A stretch of 64,000 nucleotides of DNA from Taudactylus pleione (GCA_031769625.1 JAUIMM010001250.1:310001-374000), one strand, 5' to 3'; positions 9,600 through 22,051 are shown, counted from the stretch's first letter. Made by a program: numbers and translations. The notes: generated by a model from the letters alone, not told the origin.

Positions 9600-10800
9600 C
9601 TTTTATGACCTAAGCACCCACTAAGCAGAGATTTCTTAAAATGTAAATCCTAAAGGGCTGAAAAGTGGTAAAATATTTCCTCTTGACCGTGGTGTTTGGG
9701 TGACAGAGCAACATGGCCCAAGTGCTGCAGGACTGTAAGCTCATTGTCTGGGATGAATGTACCATGGCACACAAGGGGGGTTTTGTGGCACTGATCAGGT
9801 CCCTCATACACATCAGGGGCAATGATGGAGTGATGGGTGGTGTCACTGTGCTACTAGGTGAAGACTTCTGGCAGACTGCCAGTAGTACCGAGGAAAACTG
9901 AAGCTTATGAAGTTGAGGCATGTGTCAAGGCATCATATCTGTGGCCCCACATATAGAAACTCTCTCTAATGAAGAACATGAGGGTCCACATGAGGGGTGA
10001 TGCCTCTGCTGGGAATACTCCAAATTCCTATGCAAATCAGGAAATGGAGAGTATCCTGAGTTTGAGGAAAAGGTGTCCATCCCTGCAGGCCTAGGCACAG
10101 TAGTTCAGACCCTAGAAGACCTCACAGCTAGGATATACCCTAATATTGCCAATATCTCCAAAAAAATCAATGGACTGGCTGTGCAAATGTGCCATTCTGA
10201 CCCCGAAGAATGACACGGCTAATGTCATTAATGACACTCCACTTCAGTCATTCAATGTGACAGAAATGGAGTTCATATCTGTAGACTCAGCACTGCAAAT
10301 GGATGATGTGTTCCACCTCCCCCATGTATTTTCGTCAACACCCTTAACCCTACTGGCCTTCCAGTCCACAAGCTTCTCCTCAAAGTTGGGGTTCCAATGA
10401 TGTTGCTGCAGAAACTCAACCCACCCAAACTCTGCAATGGTCCCAGGCTGCAATTAAAGGCCCTCCACAGGAACATCATCGAGGTCACAGTGTTCACAGG
10501 CTGCGCTTGAGGAGAGTTGTTTTTTCTACCACTCATCACATACCACTCATACATCAGAGCACCCCTTCGAGTTCAAGAAACTGCAGTTCCCCCTCAAGGT
10601 CTGCTTTACAATGACCATCGACAAGTCCCAGAGTCAGTCACTGAAGGTGGCAGGGATTGACTTGAGGGAGGACTGCTTCTCACATGGGCAGTTCTATGCG
10701 GCCTGCTCCAGAGTGAGCTTAACCAGCAGCCTATTGACCCTAGCTCATCAAGATAGAACCACCAATGTGGTTTGCAAAGAAATCCTTAAGTTGAGAGAAA
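9600..10800 (+). pseudogene. Helitron-type PIF1-like helicase remnant
   Basis: Plus-strand fragments in several frames match a PIF1 family helicase. They are a Walker-B-like block LIVWDECTMAHKGG (about 9740), GGVTVLLGEDFWQT (motif III), LCKCAILTPKNDTANVINDT (about 10170) and CNGPRLQLKALHRNIIEVTV (10435). The C-terminal block is MTIDKSQSQSLKVAGIDL and FSHGQFYAACSRVS (10611-10715). Walker A and the Rep nuclease are not seen. Stops and frameshifts make it inactive. In Helitrons this enzyme unwinds DNA for rolling-circle transposition. Its orientation agrees with the terminal hairpin at 11125-11165. Confidence 0.85.
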
Positions 10801-11124
10801 AAAAGGTTTATATATGTCTTATAATCCACCTTCAATTCATTCATATTAAAAAAAGCTTAAAAATCTCAATTTATTTAAATGGGTACTACCACGCTCCTTT
10901 ACCACAGAGGCATAAAATTAACTAAGCATATATATTTAAGTTAAAATGGGATGAAGGAAATGGAAATATTAAATATCTAAGGTCTACCCAGGTGAAACAA
11001 GGCACATCAATTTGTGTATGTATTTAGACCTGGGGAGCCTGTTCTGAGCTTTCCACTGGATGGATTTGGATGAAAACTTCACAGAGAGGAGGCAATTGGT
11101 CTGGGATGATCAATTTAATAACTT

Positions 11125-11165
11125 GAAGATTTAAACCCAGGCAATGCCGGGTACTTCAGGCAGGT
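11125..11165 (+). mobile_element. Helitron 3' terminal hairpin
   Basis: ACCCAGGCAATGCCGGGTAC followed by TTCAGGCAGGT has the form of a Helitron 3' end: a short GC hairpin, then a TCAGCTAGT-like tail, here degenerate. It lies about 330 bases downstream of the helicase and on the same strand, as expected. Confidence 0.6.
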
Positions 11166-13849
11166 TTATATATAAGATAAAAAATAGCAGATACTGTTAA
11201 TGCCCACTGGCTGTCATAGCACCTTGTGTGCCCCTTGTGTGTGACATGAGAATGGTGTTAGAACTAATTTGTGCTGGAGCAGTAACAAACAATTCAAATA
11301 ATTTCCAAACCAAAAACAAAATCATCATTTATTGTACAATATGTATAAATGCTGCTGCTTGTGGTGGGTCCTGAACCTGTTTTTCTTGATCAGAAAGACT
11401 CATAATAACATACCATACTGTATACTACATTTGCACCTAGCCAAAAAGAGAAGAAAAGATTCTCAACAAATTCAATCAACACTGAGTGATAATGACAACT
11501 AATTGTGATTAAAATAAATATAATAATGACAAAAATTATATAATCATCATCATTATTATCAACATCATTATTAATTTATTTTTTTTCTTAGTCATTTTAT
11601 TTTTAAACAAAGGTTTTAGAGGGACTCACTCAGTCTGTCCTAGCCCCTAGTTTGTGCATTTTATCATCTGTTGTGGACTTGTTTTTGGTTATTCCCATCA
11701 GTCCAAGGCCCTGAGGACTAAGTATAGAGCCAAACAATAGAAAGGCTGCTGGTGGCACCATCCTTGAATGGCAATGGCTGCTCTGTAGAGGCTTTATAGT
11801 CTCCTAGTTCTGATTACTGCCAGTTATGCTGATATGTGGTGTCAATCTCCTTGGGAACCAGAAGCAGTGTCTCCTACTAGAACCTTAACTGCAGACACTT
11901 TAATTCATGCTAATGATGCGGAGTGGGGAAGGGGATGTAATGAAACCCAAAAATTGGAACTCTGATGCTGGCACCAGACATAGATACTAATGTATACTCT
12001 TTAGATGATTTAAAGTATCGTAATTCTGATTACTGGCCATTGTGGCTGGGAGGCCAAGAGTTCCACAGTTGTTTATTTGCCTTGCTGCAGACTGTAACCA
12101 AAAAATATATTATTGGAGTTTGCTATATGGTACATATCATCCTCACCACATATACCTACCTATATCTATAGTAGTCAGTGAGCTCTGCTGTCAGGGTCTC
12201 TATCAAAAACAAATCATTATAATTGTTTTAATCAAATCAAATGTAACTGTTTGTAATCAATTGAAAAATATATGGTTTAGATGGCATCGGGGTTATGGGG
12301 TCCTGCATTTTTTGACAACACATTTATTCTCATCCAATTCAAACCTGAAGCTCTAAATTTAAAGTATTGAAAGTTCAGAGGTGTTCACTTATAAAATGCA
12401 CTGTAAATGAACATTCATGAACAACCTGTTTTTGGCCATTTTTATTGAATTACAAAACCAAAACACAAAAGGAATTTTGGACAAAGCTAAAATCAAAACA
12501 AAAAATGGTTTTAGAGCCAAACCCAAATCCAAAGCATGGATACAACACACATCTCTACTCGGAGTCCCCTCCCTGCCATGCACTGTAACATCAGTTACAT
12601 TCATTCCTACAGGGCTCACATAACTCCTAGGAGTCACCACTACATTAGCCAAAGGTTGTGACATGTAGCTGTCTTCATCAGGGGAGAAGCAGGACTCACA
12701 CAGAGGATATTGGAGAGCAGAGCACATTGCTAACCCATGGTACATTCAGAACTATGCATTGTGTACTTTCCGGTACTATTTATCCTTTTCTTTATTAGTT
12801 ACCTATAAGAGAGAATTTATTTTATGTTGTATATTAAACGCTAAGTTTTATCTCATTATTCATTCATCATATATAAATTATTTAATGATTTGTTCACCTA
12901 GAGTGCCCCAACAAAGGCATATTTGTGTTTAACTTTTAATTTCTGTTCTTTGCAAAAAATTCTTACTCTTATTGTGCACAAATTCTGTGGGTGCACCACC
13001 AACCTAGTGTCATCTTACCATTCTAAATATATGATAGACCTTTTATGTTGTTTTTTTTCTTTCTATAAACCATAATGGATTAGTTAAGAAATTTAATTAG
13101 ATTAATGAATGTTTCTTATTTAATTTGTGAACCTGTGTGGACTCCACCCCCCCATTCCTGTACTTACTACATTTGAATTATCATACTATCTCGCTCCTCC
13201 TAGTCTGTCTTCTTTGAATTAAGGGAAGATTTGTTCTGGGGGTAGTTGCTGCCCAGCACTGATTGTACACATCACAGCATTGGTCAGTCATATGACTGTC
13301 AGTGCTGTAGCTATTGCCAGCAATGAGAAAGACAATGAGACCTGGGCTGGCAGCGTAGTGTGTGAGGGTGACAAGGATAATGGTGGCCAATAAGTCCCAC
13401 GGGTTGTGGCTGCCACCAGGGCCATGTAAATAAGGACAAATCTTTTGGAATCATCCTTCATTACTTTTGTTAGGGGGCTCAATGGTATCTTCCAGGGGCT
13501 GGTGCCCTAGGCAGCTGCCTAATAGTAGCGGCACCTTGCAATAAATCCCTTTGATGCATTATGTATAAAATGTTTCCACAAATTTGTGAAGGTTTTTATT
13601 ATGTAGTCTCTCAAATTGTCCCATTCTGCTTGAATTTCTTGGAGTAATTTTTATTCCTGATAATGAGAACACAGTAATTTCCTCAGTTTTATCACTGATA
13701 AAAGTTGGATTCTCCACCTTCCATGAAAGTTACTTTCTGTCTAATCAGTAGAACAACCTGGGAAAGTGACTTGAAATTTTACCTCACGCATTTTGCCTCA
13801 GAAGCTACTCTTTGTAGATAAAAGTGATAGGACACTGAGAGCAAATAGA
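11166..13849. other. AT-rich intronic sequence with minor repeat debris
   Basis: No gene is supported. 13480-13545 (CCCTAGGCAGCTGCCTAATA) looks like the end of a dispersed repeat with a small palindrome. 11520-11640 is very AT-rich. I searched the minus strand here for the cysteine-rich V2R exon 5 and did not see it. Confidence 0.5.
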
Positions 13850-14228
13850 TCAATGACAGTTTTTGAATTCAGTACTGTGTATGTCACCAGATGCAGTGAT
13901 TACTGCAAACACCCTTCTTGGCAAATTATCTACAAGTTTTTGGACAACAGCAGGCGGTATATTTTGCCATTCTGCCCTAAGTACAGTGACCAACTGTGAC
14001 ACTAAAGAAGATTGAGTTAGCCTAAAAATCACCCATTGCTCTAATTTGTCCCATAGGTTCTCAGTGGGGTTAATATCTGGACTCTGAGCTGGCCAGTCTG
14101 TCCGGGTTGCCGAATTTTCTGTATACCAGTCCAGCATCACCCTGAAAACATGACAGGTGGCATAGTTATCCCGATAAAAACATTTGTAGTTCCAATAGAA
14201 CTGCCACAATGTAGGGAGCACAGAGGTA
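13850..14228 (-). pseudogene. Tc1/mariner transposase C-terminal fragment
   Basis: The minus strand encodes DNYATCHVFRVMLDWYTENS, then DWPAQSPDINPTENLWDKLE, then RRVFAVITASGG-like residues. These correspond to the second catalytic Asp (in DNYATCH) and the final acidic residue (in NPTENLW) of a DD34E transposase, and the end of the protein. The first two-thirds of the enzyme and the terminal inverted repeats are missing. It lies about 200 bases from V2R exon 4, within intron 4. Confidence 0.88.
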
Positions 14229-14425
14229 TTGATAACATCTCTATATACAGTACCAGCTGGAACACGGGGGTTTCTAATTACTTTTGTCTACATAGTGTAT
14301 TTCACTTTCCAGTAAAAATATTTGAATGTGGAAAAGTTAATTATCTTCTTTATACTATGACATATGCTTTGTATCAAACATCAACTGAGTTCCTTTATTA
14401 TACAGGATATTTGATAATCACTTAC

Positions 14426-14653
14426 CGTGCCTTTTTTCCATGTCATTTTTCCTGGTTTGATATGGTAATCCTGCGCATCTTCTAGCGATTCTCCAAAGGT
14501 GGTCATGGGTATTACAACAAATTTATGTCTAATTTCAGTTGTATATATGACCATGTTTGCTAGAGACCACATAGAGGGCAGATCTCCTCTCTCATTATAG
14601 ATCATCTCTTCCCCAGTGGGATCTGTGTAATGAAGGTTTTTCATATAGTGGCG
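14426..14653 (-). CDS. V2R-like receptor, exon 4
   Basis: This exon is 228 bases (76 codons), the length usual for exon 4 of V2R and CaSR-like receptors. The acceptor is TATGAAAG|CGCCAC after a TTTTTATTTCCCT tract, and the donor is GGCACG|GTAAGTG. It starts and ends in phase 0. It encodes RHYMKNLHYTDPTGEEMIYN and continues to HIKPGKMTWKKGT, the membrane-proximal lobe of the Venus-flytrap domain; FTxPxGExxxFxxxGD-type residues are visible. The next exon should begin the cysteine-rich linker and is not in the window. The frame is intact. Confidence 0.93.
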
Positions 14654-14659
14654 CTTTCA

Positions 14660-15091
14660 TAGGGAAATAAAAATTATAGAAAAGCAAAACTACAATAAAT
14701 TGTACGTTTTATATTATATGTGACTATATTGGGCTATATAGGGCTAATACTTTCTATTATATGTAACTAAATAGGTTTTGTGGGCAAAGATCATATTTAA
14801 TTTAATTGAATGTGTGACCTCACTGTAAACATAAAACTGATAACAGCTTTGGACTCTCTGAGCTGTAATATCTCTCACCTACCGCCAGTGATATTGTTAT
14901 GGATAAATGTTTCCCCCTTAAAGTATTGTGTCATCTTACATAAACAGCACCTGAGATGAAGCATAATAGACAAAATGTCACTTTAGTAAAAAAAAAAAAG
15001 AGCTAACTATATATTCATTCTGTGTATCTAAAGACTCACCAACAAGTGAGATGTTCCAATAAAGTCTTTTCCTTGTGCATTTTGCTATGAT
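14660..15091. other. intron 3 sequence, nothing recognised
   Basis: AT-rich intron next to exon 4. I see no gene or clear repeat. Confidence 0.5.
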
Positions 15092-16015
15092 TTGGAGGTG
15101 TGCGTCGACCCCCATGTTTTGGTTATGGTTTTGGATCTGTATCTCCTCCTGTTTTGGATCTGGATTGGTTTTGCCAAAACCACCCTTGTGTGTTTTGGTT
15201 TTTGGTTTTGGATCTGTATTTTTTCTAAAAATATCATAAAAACAGCTGAAATCACATAATTTGGGCCTGTTTTTGTTCCTACAGTATTATTAACCTCAAT
15301 AACATTTATTTCCACTCGTTTCCAGTAGGGGTGAGCACCGGCCACGTTTCGTATTTTGTATTTTGTTTTTGGATCTGGATTGGTTTTACCAAAACCACCC
15401 TTACGTGTTTTGGGTTCTGGGTTTTGTGTTTTGGATCTGTATTTTTTTGAAAAAAAGCATAAAAACAGCTAAAATCACAAAATTTTGGGGGGTATTTCTT
15501 CTCCTATGCTATTATTAACCTCAATAACCTTAATTTCCACTCATTTCCAGACTATTCTGAACATATCACACCACTCAATAGTACTTTTATGTCCAAAAGG
15601 TTGCACCGAGGTAGCCGGATGACTATGCTAAGCAACACGAGTGGGCAGCACAAACACGTGGCCCATCTAGGAGTGACACTGCAGTGGCAGACAGGATAGC
15701 AGTTTGAAAAACTAGGCCCCAAACAGTACATAATGCAAAGAAAAAAAAGAGGTGCAAGATGGAATTGTCCTTGGGCCCTCCCACCCACCCTTATGTTGTA
15801 TAAACAGGACATGCACACTTTAGCAAACCAATCATTTCAGTTCTAGGGTCTGCCACACGACTGTGGCTGAAATGATTGGTTAGTTTGGGCCCCCACAAAA
15901 CAAGCTTGCAATTAATCTGTCTCTACACAAACTGGCTCTACGGAGGAAAGATGTCATCCTCATCCTCCTCATCCACCGATTCCTCACCCTCTTCAGTGTT
16001 GTGTATATCCTCATC

Positions 16016-16345
16016 CTAACAAAGTATTAATTCATCCCCGCTGGTATCCACCACCACAGGTCCCTCTATACGTTCTGGAGGCTGGTCTCCCTGGAAGAGT
16101 TGATAATGAATTTTTATGAACATCATCTTCTCCACATTTTGTGGAATCAACCTCCTACACCTTTCGCTGACAAGGTTCCCGGCTGCACTAAACACTGTTT
16201 CGGAGTACACACTGGAGGTGGGGCAACTCAGGTAAAATAGAGCCAGTTTGTACAGGGGCCTCCAAATTGCCTCTTTTTCCTGCCAGTACAGGTATGGACT
16301 GCCTGACATGTCTACTTGGATGCTGTCACTGATGTAATCCTTTAA
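16016..16345 (-). pseudogene. hAT transposase C-terminal dimerisation region (inner copy)
   Basis: The minus strand encodes DYISDSIQVDMSGSPYLYWQ, EKEAIWRPLYKLALFYLSCP, SSVYSETVFSAAGNLVSERC and PQNVEKMMFIKIHYQLF, ending at a stop at 16016-16018. This is the hATC dimerisation block (W...P....A...L..P.SS..SER.FS.AG). The rest of the transposase has been replaced by tandem repeats, so it is a remnant with an intact 3' end. Confidence 0.92.
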
Positions 16346-16359
16346 CAGACAGACGCACG

Positions 16360-17620
16360 CCTGTCACTGCTGCTTTGAGGATGCAGGTGCAGCTACAGCC
16401 CACACAATTCACAAAGACAGAAAAAAAAAGAATATTTTATTTTTTGTGGAGTGCACTTTGGAGGTTACAGCACCCTTTAACGGACAAGCCAGCCGGCCCT
16501 TTACTTATGGGACACAGGCACATGCTTGGTGCTGCTCCTTTGTTGATGCAAGTGCAGCCACAGTGCACACAATTCACAAACACAGAAAATAATTCCTCCA
16601 CCATTCTGCCAGTGGTGACAGTATCATATGCAGTGACAGTAGACATGTAAGAAATTGTTGGCACATCCATCAAGCTGGACCAGATGTCCAAACTGGCCCT
16701 TGACTTATGACACAGGCACATGCTTGGCGCTGCTGCTGTGTTGATGCGCGTGCGGCTACTCGGCATACATTTTGCACACAAACACAGAAAAAAAGAATTG
16801 ATTATTTTTTGTGGAGTGCACTTTGGGGGTTACACCACCCTTTAACAGACTTATGGGACACAGGCGCACGCTTGGTGCTGCTCCTTTGTTGATGCACGTG
16901 CAGCCACAGTGTACACAATTCACAAACACAGAAAATAATTTTTTATTTTGTTTGGAGTGCACTTTGGGGATTGCAGCACCCTATAATGGTCAAGCTAGCC
17001 GACCTTTTACTTATGACACAGGCACACGCTTGGCGCTACTTTGTTGATGCACGTGCAGCCACAGTGCACACAATTCACAAGCACGGAAAATATTTTTTTA
17101 TTTTGTTTGGAGTGCACTTTGGGTATTGCAGCACCCTATAACGGTCAAGCTAGCCGACCCTTTACTTATGACACAGGCACACGCTTGGCGCTACTTTGTT
17201 GATGCACGTGCAGCCACAGTGCACACAATTCACAAACACAGAAAATAATTTTTTATTTTGTTTGGAGTGCACTTTGGGGGTTACAGCACCCTTTAATGGT
17301 CAAGCCAGCTGGCCCTTTACTTATGACACAGGCGCACGCTTGACGCTTGACGCTACTTCGTTGATGCCCGTGCAACTACTGTGCACAGTATTCACAAACA
17401 CAAATTTTTTTTTATTTTTTTTGGAGTGCACTTTGGGGGTTACAGCACCTTTAACAGTCAAGCCAGCTGGCCCTTTACTTATGACACATGCGCACGGTTG
17501 GCTTTACTTTGTTGATGCACGTGCAGCTACTGCGCACACAATTCACAAACACAGAAAAAAATTGTTTGTTGGAGTGCACTTTGGGGGAGTGCCCCTGATG
17601 CACAGATCACCCCCTGGACA
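16360..17620. repeat. about 155-bp tandem array inside the inner hAT
   Basis: Each unit contains CACACAATTCACAAACACAG, TTTTTTGTTTGGAGTGCACT, a GGTTACAGCACCCTTTAACG-type block and CCCTTTACTTATGACACAGG. The CACAATTCACAAA landmark recurs at about 16405, 16568, 16915, 17067, 17224, 17385 and 17537. There are about 8 units, and 16700-16800 carries a divergent one. Confidence 0.9.
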
Positions 17621-18739
17621 ACACTACAGCACCCCTCTAGGACTACAGCCTTTATGGGACACTGCACAACACAGTCCAGCCAGCCCCTATAGACTTTGGA
17701 GTGGACACAGCCCCTATGACTGCAACTGACTGTACAACACAGCCCAGCCAGCCCCTATGACAGCAGCACAACACAGCCCAGCCAGCCCCTATGGACAACA
17801 GCAGCACAACACAGCCCAGTTAACCCTAGCTCCCACCCTCCCTCTTCACTGTCCACAGCCGGAGTGAGAAATGGCACCGACACGGGGGCCTTATATAGGT
17901 TCCAAAACCCGCGAGACTCGGAAGGCGTTTTGCCTCGATTTCCGATCCGAGTCAGGCGGGAAAAGTCGAGCCTGACTCGATACGACTTGGATCGGGGGGG
18001 ATCGGGGGGGGATCGGATTTCAGAAATCCGTACTCGCTCATCCCTAGTTTTCAGGCAATTTTGACCAACTCACAGCTCACAATATTGATTTTTTTTCATC
18101 TAGTTAAGGACCAAAAGGTTCCATCCAGCTAGCTGGCTGACTAAGCTAAGCAGCATTGCAGTGGTAGACAGGATGGCAGTTTATTAAACTATACGACCCC
18201 TAGGAATTTTAAATACAAAGAATGTTTTCCTTAACTAGGTCAGAGGCCCGACGGAGTTGGAATGTTTATGGACTGAAGACAAGGAAAGGACGGAAGGATT
18301 GATTAGTTATAATTGATTAAATTTAATATTTTGATTCTTAAAAATAATTATGAGGGAAGATCAATCTACAATCAAGTTATTAAGTTCCTAAATTACATCT
18401 TTGATCTGTAGGAGGTTTTTTATTTTTTTATATAATACATCATGATCTAATAAAAAAAATATGAGGTGGCCTTGCTTGTGGAGGTGCTGCTAGAACATAC
18501 TGTAAACAGACGTTTACTAGTTTGTACTCAGAGATGTTGTTAGGGATAATGGGACCAAGACTTGCTTTTTACATCAGAGGAAAGCAGCCTGTAGTTCTCC
18601 ACCTAAACTAGAAGTCCCAGCATCTGTGATGTTTGCTAAGCTTACTGGAAGTTATTTGACAACAGGTGTGATGCTTCAGGTTACCTCAGCCTGCTTTATG
18701 CACTGTACGCACCATGTAAATATGTATGTATGTGACCAA

Positions 18740-18965
18740 CATACACAACTAATTTTTGTATTAAACGTATTTGCAGTGCACTTTATTGCACACATCCTGG
18801 CAGAAAGATGCTCTGTGCTGCTGCTGCTCATATTTGCCCACCCCATCAATTTGGTGGTTCAGAATTTTCTTTAAAAAATGAAAGGGGCATACAGGAGATG
18901 CTGTCTGTGGCCATTACAATTTCTGGATATTCATAAACCATAACATTAAAAATGTCAGGCAGCAA
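18740..18965 (+). pseudogene. inverted hAT transposase fragment
   Basis: The plus strand encodes FAHPINLVVQNF followed by GIQEMLSVA. This matches FAHKINLVVQHF...GMQEMLSVA in the minus-strand transposase at 20300-20640. It is therefore a short piece of the same domain lying in the opposite orientation within the 3' non-coding part of the outer hAT. Confidence 0.8.
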
Positions 18966-19283
18966 CACCCCGACCAGCACATAATGGAAAGGAAAAAGGT
19001 GCAAGATGGAATTGTCCTTTGGTCCTCCTACCCACCCTTATGTTGTATATATGAAACAGGACATTCACAGTTTAAAAAACCAATCACTTCAGTGACAGGG
19101 ACTGCTACTTGTTGCTGAAATTAATGATTTGTTTTGACCCCCACAAAACAAGCTGCCAATGCCTAGTGGACATTTGTGGCAATGATCCCATACACAAACT
19201 AGCTTTACAACATATGTAAGATCAGATGTCGTCATCGTCATTGTCATCTCCATCAGTGTGTGCATCCTCCTCTTCACACAATA

Positions 19284-19985
19284 TTAATTTGTCCCTGCAG
19301 AAATCCACCTTTTTAGACGCTTCTGTATTTTTTTTATACTTAATTGCTGGTAAAGGTCTTCCTCATGGAATTTGTAATTCATTTTGATGAACATCATCTT
19401 TTCCACATATTGGGGAAGTAACCTCCTATGCTGATCACTGACAAGGTTCCCGGCTCTTCTGAAAACTCTTTCAGAGTACACACTGGAGGGTGGGCAACTT
19501 AAGTAAAGCAAAGTCAGTTTGTGTAAGGGACTCCAAATTGCCTCTTTTTCCTGCCAGTAGTGAAAGGGACTGTCTGGCATCCCTATTTCGATGCTATCCC
19601 TAAAATTATCATCCACCATTCTCTGAATGGTGACCGTATCAGACAAAGTCACGGTAGACATGTCACTCATTGTAGGCAGTTCTTTCAGACCCAACAAGAT
19701 GTCATTAGGTTTTGCTGACTGATCTGCATCACCACCAGCAGTGGTTACCTTATGAAAATGTAGTTGTTTCCTGGCAGCTGCAGAAACTGAAGGAGGAGGT
19801 GCTGCTTTGTCATGTGTCGCTTGAGCTGACAATATTTTCACCAACAGCTCTTTGCATCTTTTCAGATTTATGTCCATTGGAAAGAAAGACACAATGTATG
19901 ACTTAAACCTAGGATCAAGTATGGTCACCAAAATATAGTGATCTGATTTCAAGAGATTGACAACCCTTGGATCTTGGCAAAGCAA
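19284..19985 (-). pseudogene. hAT transposase C-terminal half (outer copy)
   Basis: An open minus-strand frame of about 233 codons begins near VNLLKSDHYILVTILDPRFK, typical of the hAT catalytic-domain tail. It continues to SPFHYWQEKEAIWSPLHKLT, YLSCPPSSVYSERVFRRAGN and LPQYVEKMMFIKMNY, the dimerisation block. It aligns with the fragment at 16016-16345. Upstream the protein is broken by stops. Confidence 0.92.
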
Positions 19986-20299
19986 ATGAAGTGCTTGATC
20001 TACAAGTCCAACACACTTAGCAGAATCACTCCATTATAGCTCCTCCTTCAATTTCTCCAGCTGCTTTTGCAAAAGTCTGATTAGGGGAATGACCTGACTC
20101 AAGCTGGCAGTGTCTGAACTAATTTCACATGTGGCAAGTTCAAAGGGTTTGAGAACCTTGCACAACATGGAAATTATTCTCCACTGCACTTGACTAAGGT
20201 GAATTCCTGCTCCTTGCCCTATATCATAGGCCGTAGTGTATCTTTGGATGGCCTTTTGCTGCTACTCCATCCTCTGAAGCATATATAGGGTAGAATTCC

Positions 20300-20640
20300 A
20301 CCTAGTTACTACCTCTTGCTTCAGCTGATGGCAGGGCAAATTCCACAGTTCTTGCTGATGCTGCAATCTTTGACATGCAGTTGCTGAATATTGAAAATGT
20401 CCCGAAATTTTTGGGCCACCGAGAGCATCTCCTGCATGCCCCTGTAATTTTTTTTAAAATGTTGCACCACCAAATTAATTTTGTGAGCAAAACATGGGAT
20501 GTGTTCAAATTCACCCACATGTAATGTTCGCACAATATTGCTGGCATTGTCAGAAATCACAAATCCCAAGAAGAGTCCAAGTGGGGTAAGCCATATAGCA
20601 ATTATTTCCCTGAGTATTTCTAAGAGGTTATCAGCGGTTT
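20300..20640 (-). pseudogene. hAT transposase middle fragment (outer copy)
   Basis: The minus strand encodes SQTADNLLEILREIIAIW, FVISDNASNIVRTLHVGEFE and HIPCFAHKINLVVQHFKKNY. This is the hAT RNase H-like core with the Asp of the SDNASN block and the CFAHKINLVV helix. It is in line with 19284-19985 but separated by frame breaks at 19990-20300. Confidence 0.9.
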
Positions 20641-20679
20641 GACTCTTTGTGAAACCGGTGATACACAGAGTAGCCTGCG

Positions 20680-20895
20680 AATACACTGCATTTCCACTAA
20701 CAGTATCAATATTTTTTTTAATACACTGCATTTTCCACTTACTAACAGTATCAATATTTTTTTTTAATACACTGCATTTTCCACTTAATGTGACAATATT
20801 TTTTACGAAAACACTGCAGTTTCTACTTACAGTGTGACAATATATTTTATGTATACACTGCATTTCCACTAACAGTGTCAATAATTTTTACTAAT
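20680..20895. repeat. short tandem repeat of about 55-60 bp, four copies
   Basis: Units share AATACACTGCATTTTCCACT followed by AACAGTATCAATATTTTTTT. This lies in the 5' part of the outer hAT, next to a second array of different sequence. Confidence 0.85.
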
Positions 20896-20899
20896 ACAC

Positions 20900-21115
20900 C
20901 CCTGAAGCCCCTGGCCCTGGATGGGCACAGTCAGAAACCCTTGGATGGGCACAGCAGCCCCTACCCCTGGATGGACACAGCATCCACTGCCCCTGGATGG
21001 ACACAGCAACAACAACCTCTGGATGGACACAGCAATTGAAACCCCTGGATGGACACAGTATGGACACAACAGAGATGAACACAGTAGACCCTGGATAGAC
21101 ACAGAAGCCCCTCTT
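20900..21115. repeat. CCCTGGATGGACACAGCA tandem array
   Basis: About seven copies of a CCTGGATGG(G/A)CACAG core occur at 20-40 base intervals. It lies in the 5' region of the outer hAT, near its right terminus. Confidence 0.85.
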
Positions 21116-21479
21116 GGATGAAGTACAGCCCTGACAGCTGGGGACTAAGCAATCAATTGGCGCCAATCACCATGGGTGAGGGACTTTTATACAATCCAAA
21201 ACCCGCGAGAATCTGACATAGCAGGATGATGATGATTTGCCTCACTTTGAGATCTGAGTCAGGAGGGAAATCCCGAGCCAGACTCAGATCTTGCCTCAGA
21301 TCTGCAAGTCTTGGTTGGTTGGTTTCTTGGAGAACTGGACTAGCTCATCTCTACTAGGAGTGGGAGAGACAGGGAGATGTATTACTATAGTATGCAGGGT
21401 TCCTCGCTCTACCAAACACTTTTATTCGCAGCGCAACATAAAGATGCCCACTTTACCTTACACATATCCATAATGTTTA

Positions 21480-21868
21480 GCAATACTGCGAAACCATCGG
21501 TAATATCGAGTACCATCGCAGCCTCACGCACACTTGCACAAGCCCTGACCTTACTCAAGAATTGCTATCTTCATCGCACGCTATGAGACCTCAGGCTGCG
21601 TATGGCATCACAGTGGATAATTTATGCACACCCACAAAACGGCATTCAAATGTACTGGCGCACCTGCTTTCTGCCAACCACCTCCCCCATCACCACCCGC
21701 ACACTGCACTTCCTGTCAAGTTTTCTGCAATGGGTATATGTAGTCTCTGAGATCGCAGTCCCGGTCACAGTGGCCGATTCACGCACGCGCACTGAGATTC
21801 ATACGCAGTACGCAGCAATCATCCGATTGTGTGTGTATTAGCAACTGCGTTCCTTCCTGAATCAGGCC
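21480..21868. mobile_element. MITE fragment ending CTGAATCAGGCC
   Basis: The right end (CCTGAATCAGGCC) and the interior (TTATGCACACCCACAAAACG, then a Ser/Pro-coding-like TCACCACCCGCACAC block) correspond to the element at 27229-27695. The left terminus is lost near 21480. Confidence 0.6.
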
Positions 21869-22051
21869 CTTTCTTTGCTGCAGTCCATTGAGCTTTAACA
21901 AATTAGGCTTGGGCGCATTTACTTTCTTGTTACAATCTAAATAATAGAGCCAACACGATTTGAGGGCAGGAAGTGGTTCCATATAAATATTGTATTAATT
22001 GTGACTACCAAAAACATCTTACTTTGTGTACAGTAAATACATACAACTTAC

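Larger units (their letters stand above)
15326..18046 (-). mobile_element. inner hAT element with TIRs and 8-bp target duplication
   Basis: The terminal inverted repeats read TAGGGGTGAGCACCGG at left and TAGGGATGAGCGAGTA at right (minus strand). The flanks are GTTTCCAG (15318-15325) and GTTTTCAG (18047-18054), a target duplication with 7 of 8 positions identical, which is typical of hAT. Only the last part of the transposase remains (16016-16345). Most of the element is a tandem array. It inserted within an older copy of the same family. Confidence 0.9.
15092..21353 (-). mobile_element. outer hAT transposon, interrupted by a related copy
   Basis: The left part (15092-15325) aligns with the left part of the inner element (TTTTGGATCTGGATTGGTTT, AACAGCTGAAATCAC, TTATTAACCTCAATAAC). 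The element resumes at 18047 exactly where the inner copy ends. Its right terminus is ACTAGCTCATCTCTA at 21353. The minus strand carries the middle and C-terminal parts of a hAT transposase (20300-20640, 19284-19985). The BED finger and N-terminus are missing. It is not autonomous. Confidence 0.78.

Noticed and set aside
1..14300. V2R exons 5 and 6 (cysteine-rich and 7TM)
   Set aside because: No minus-strand frame here shows the cysteine-rich linker or seven membrane segments; they must be beyond the window or lost.
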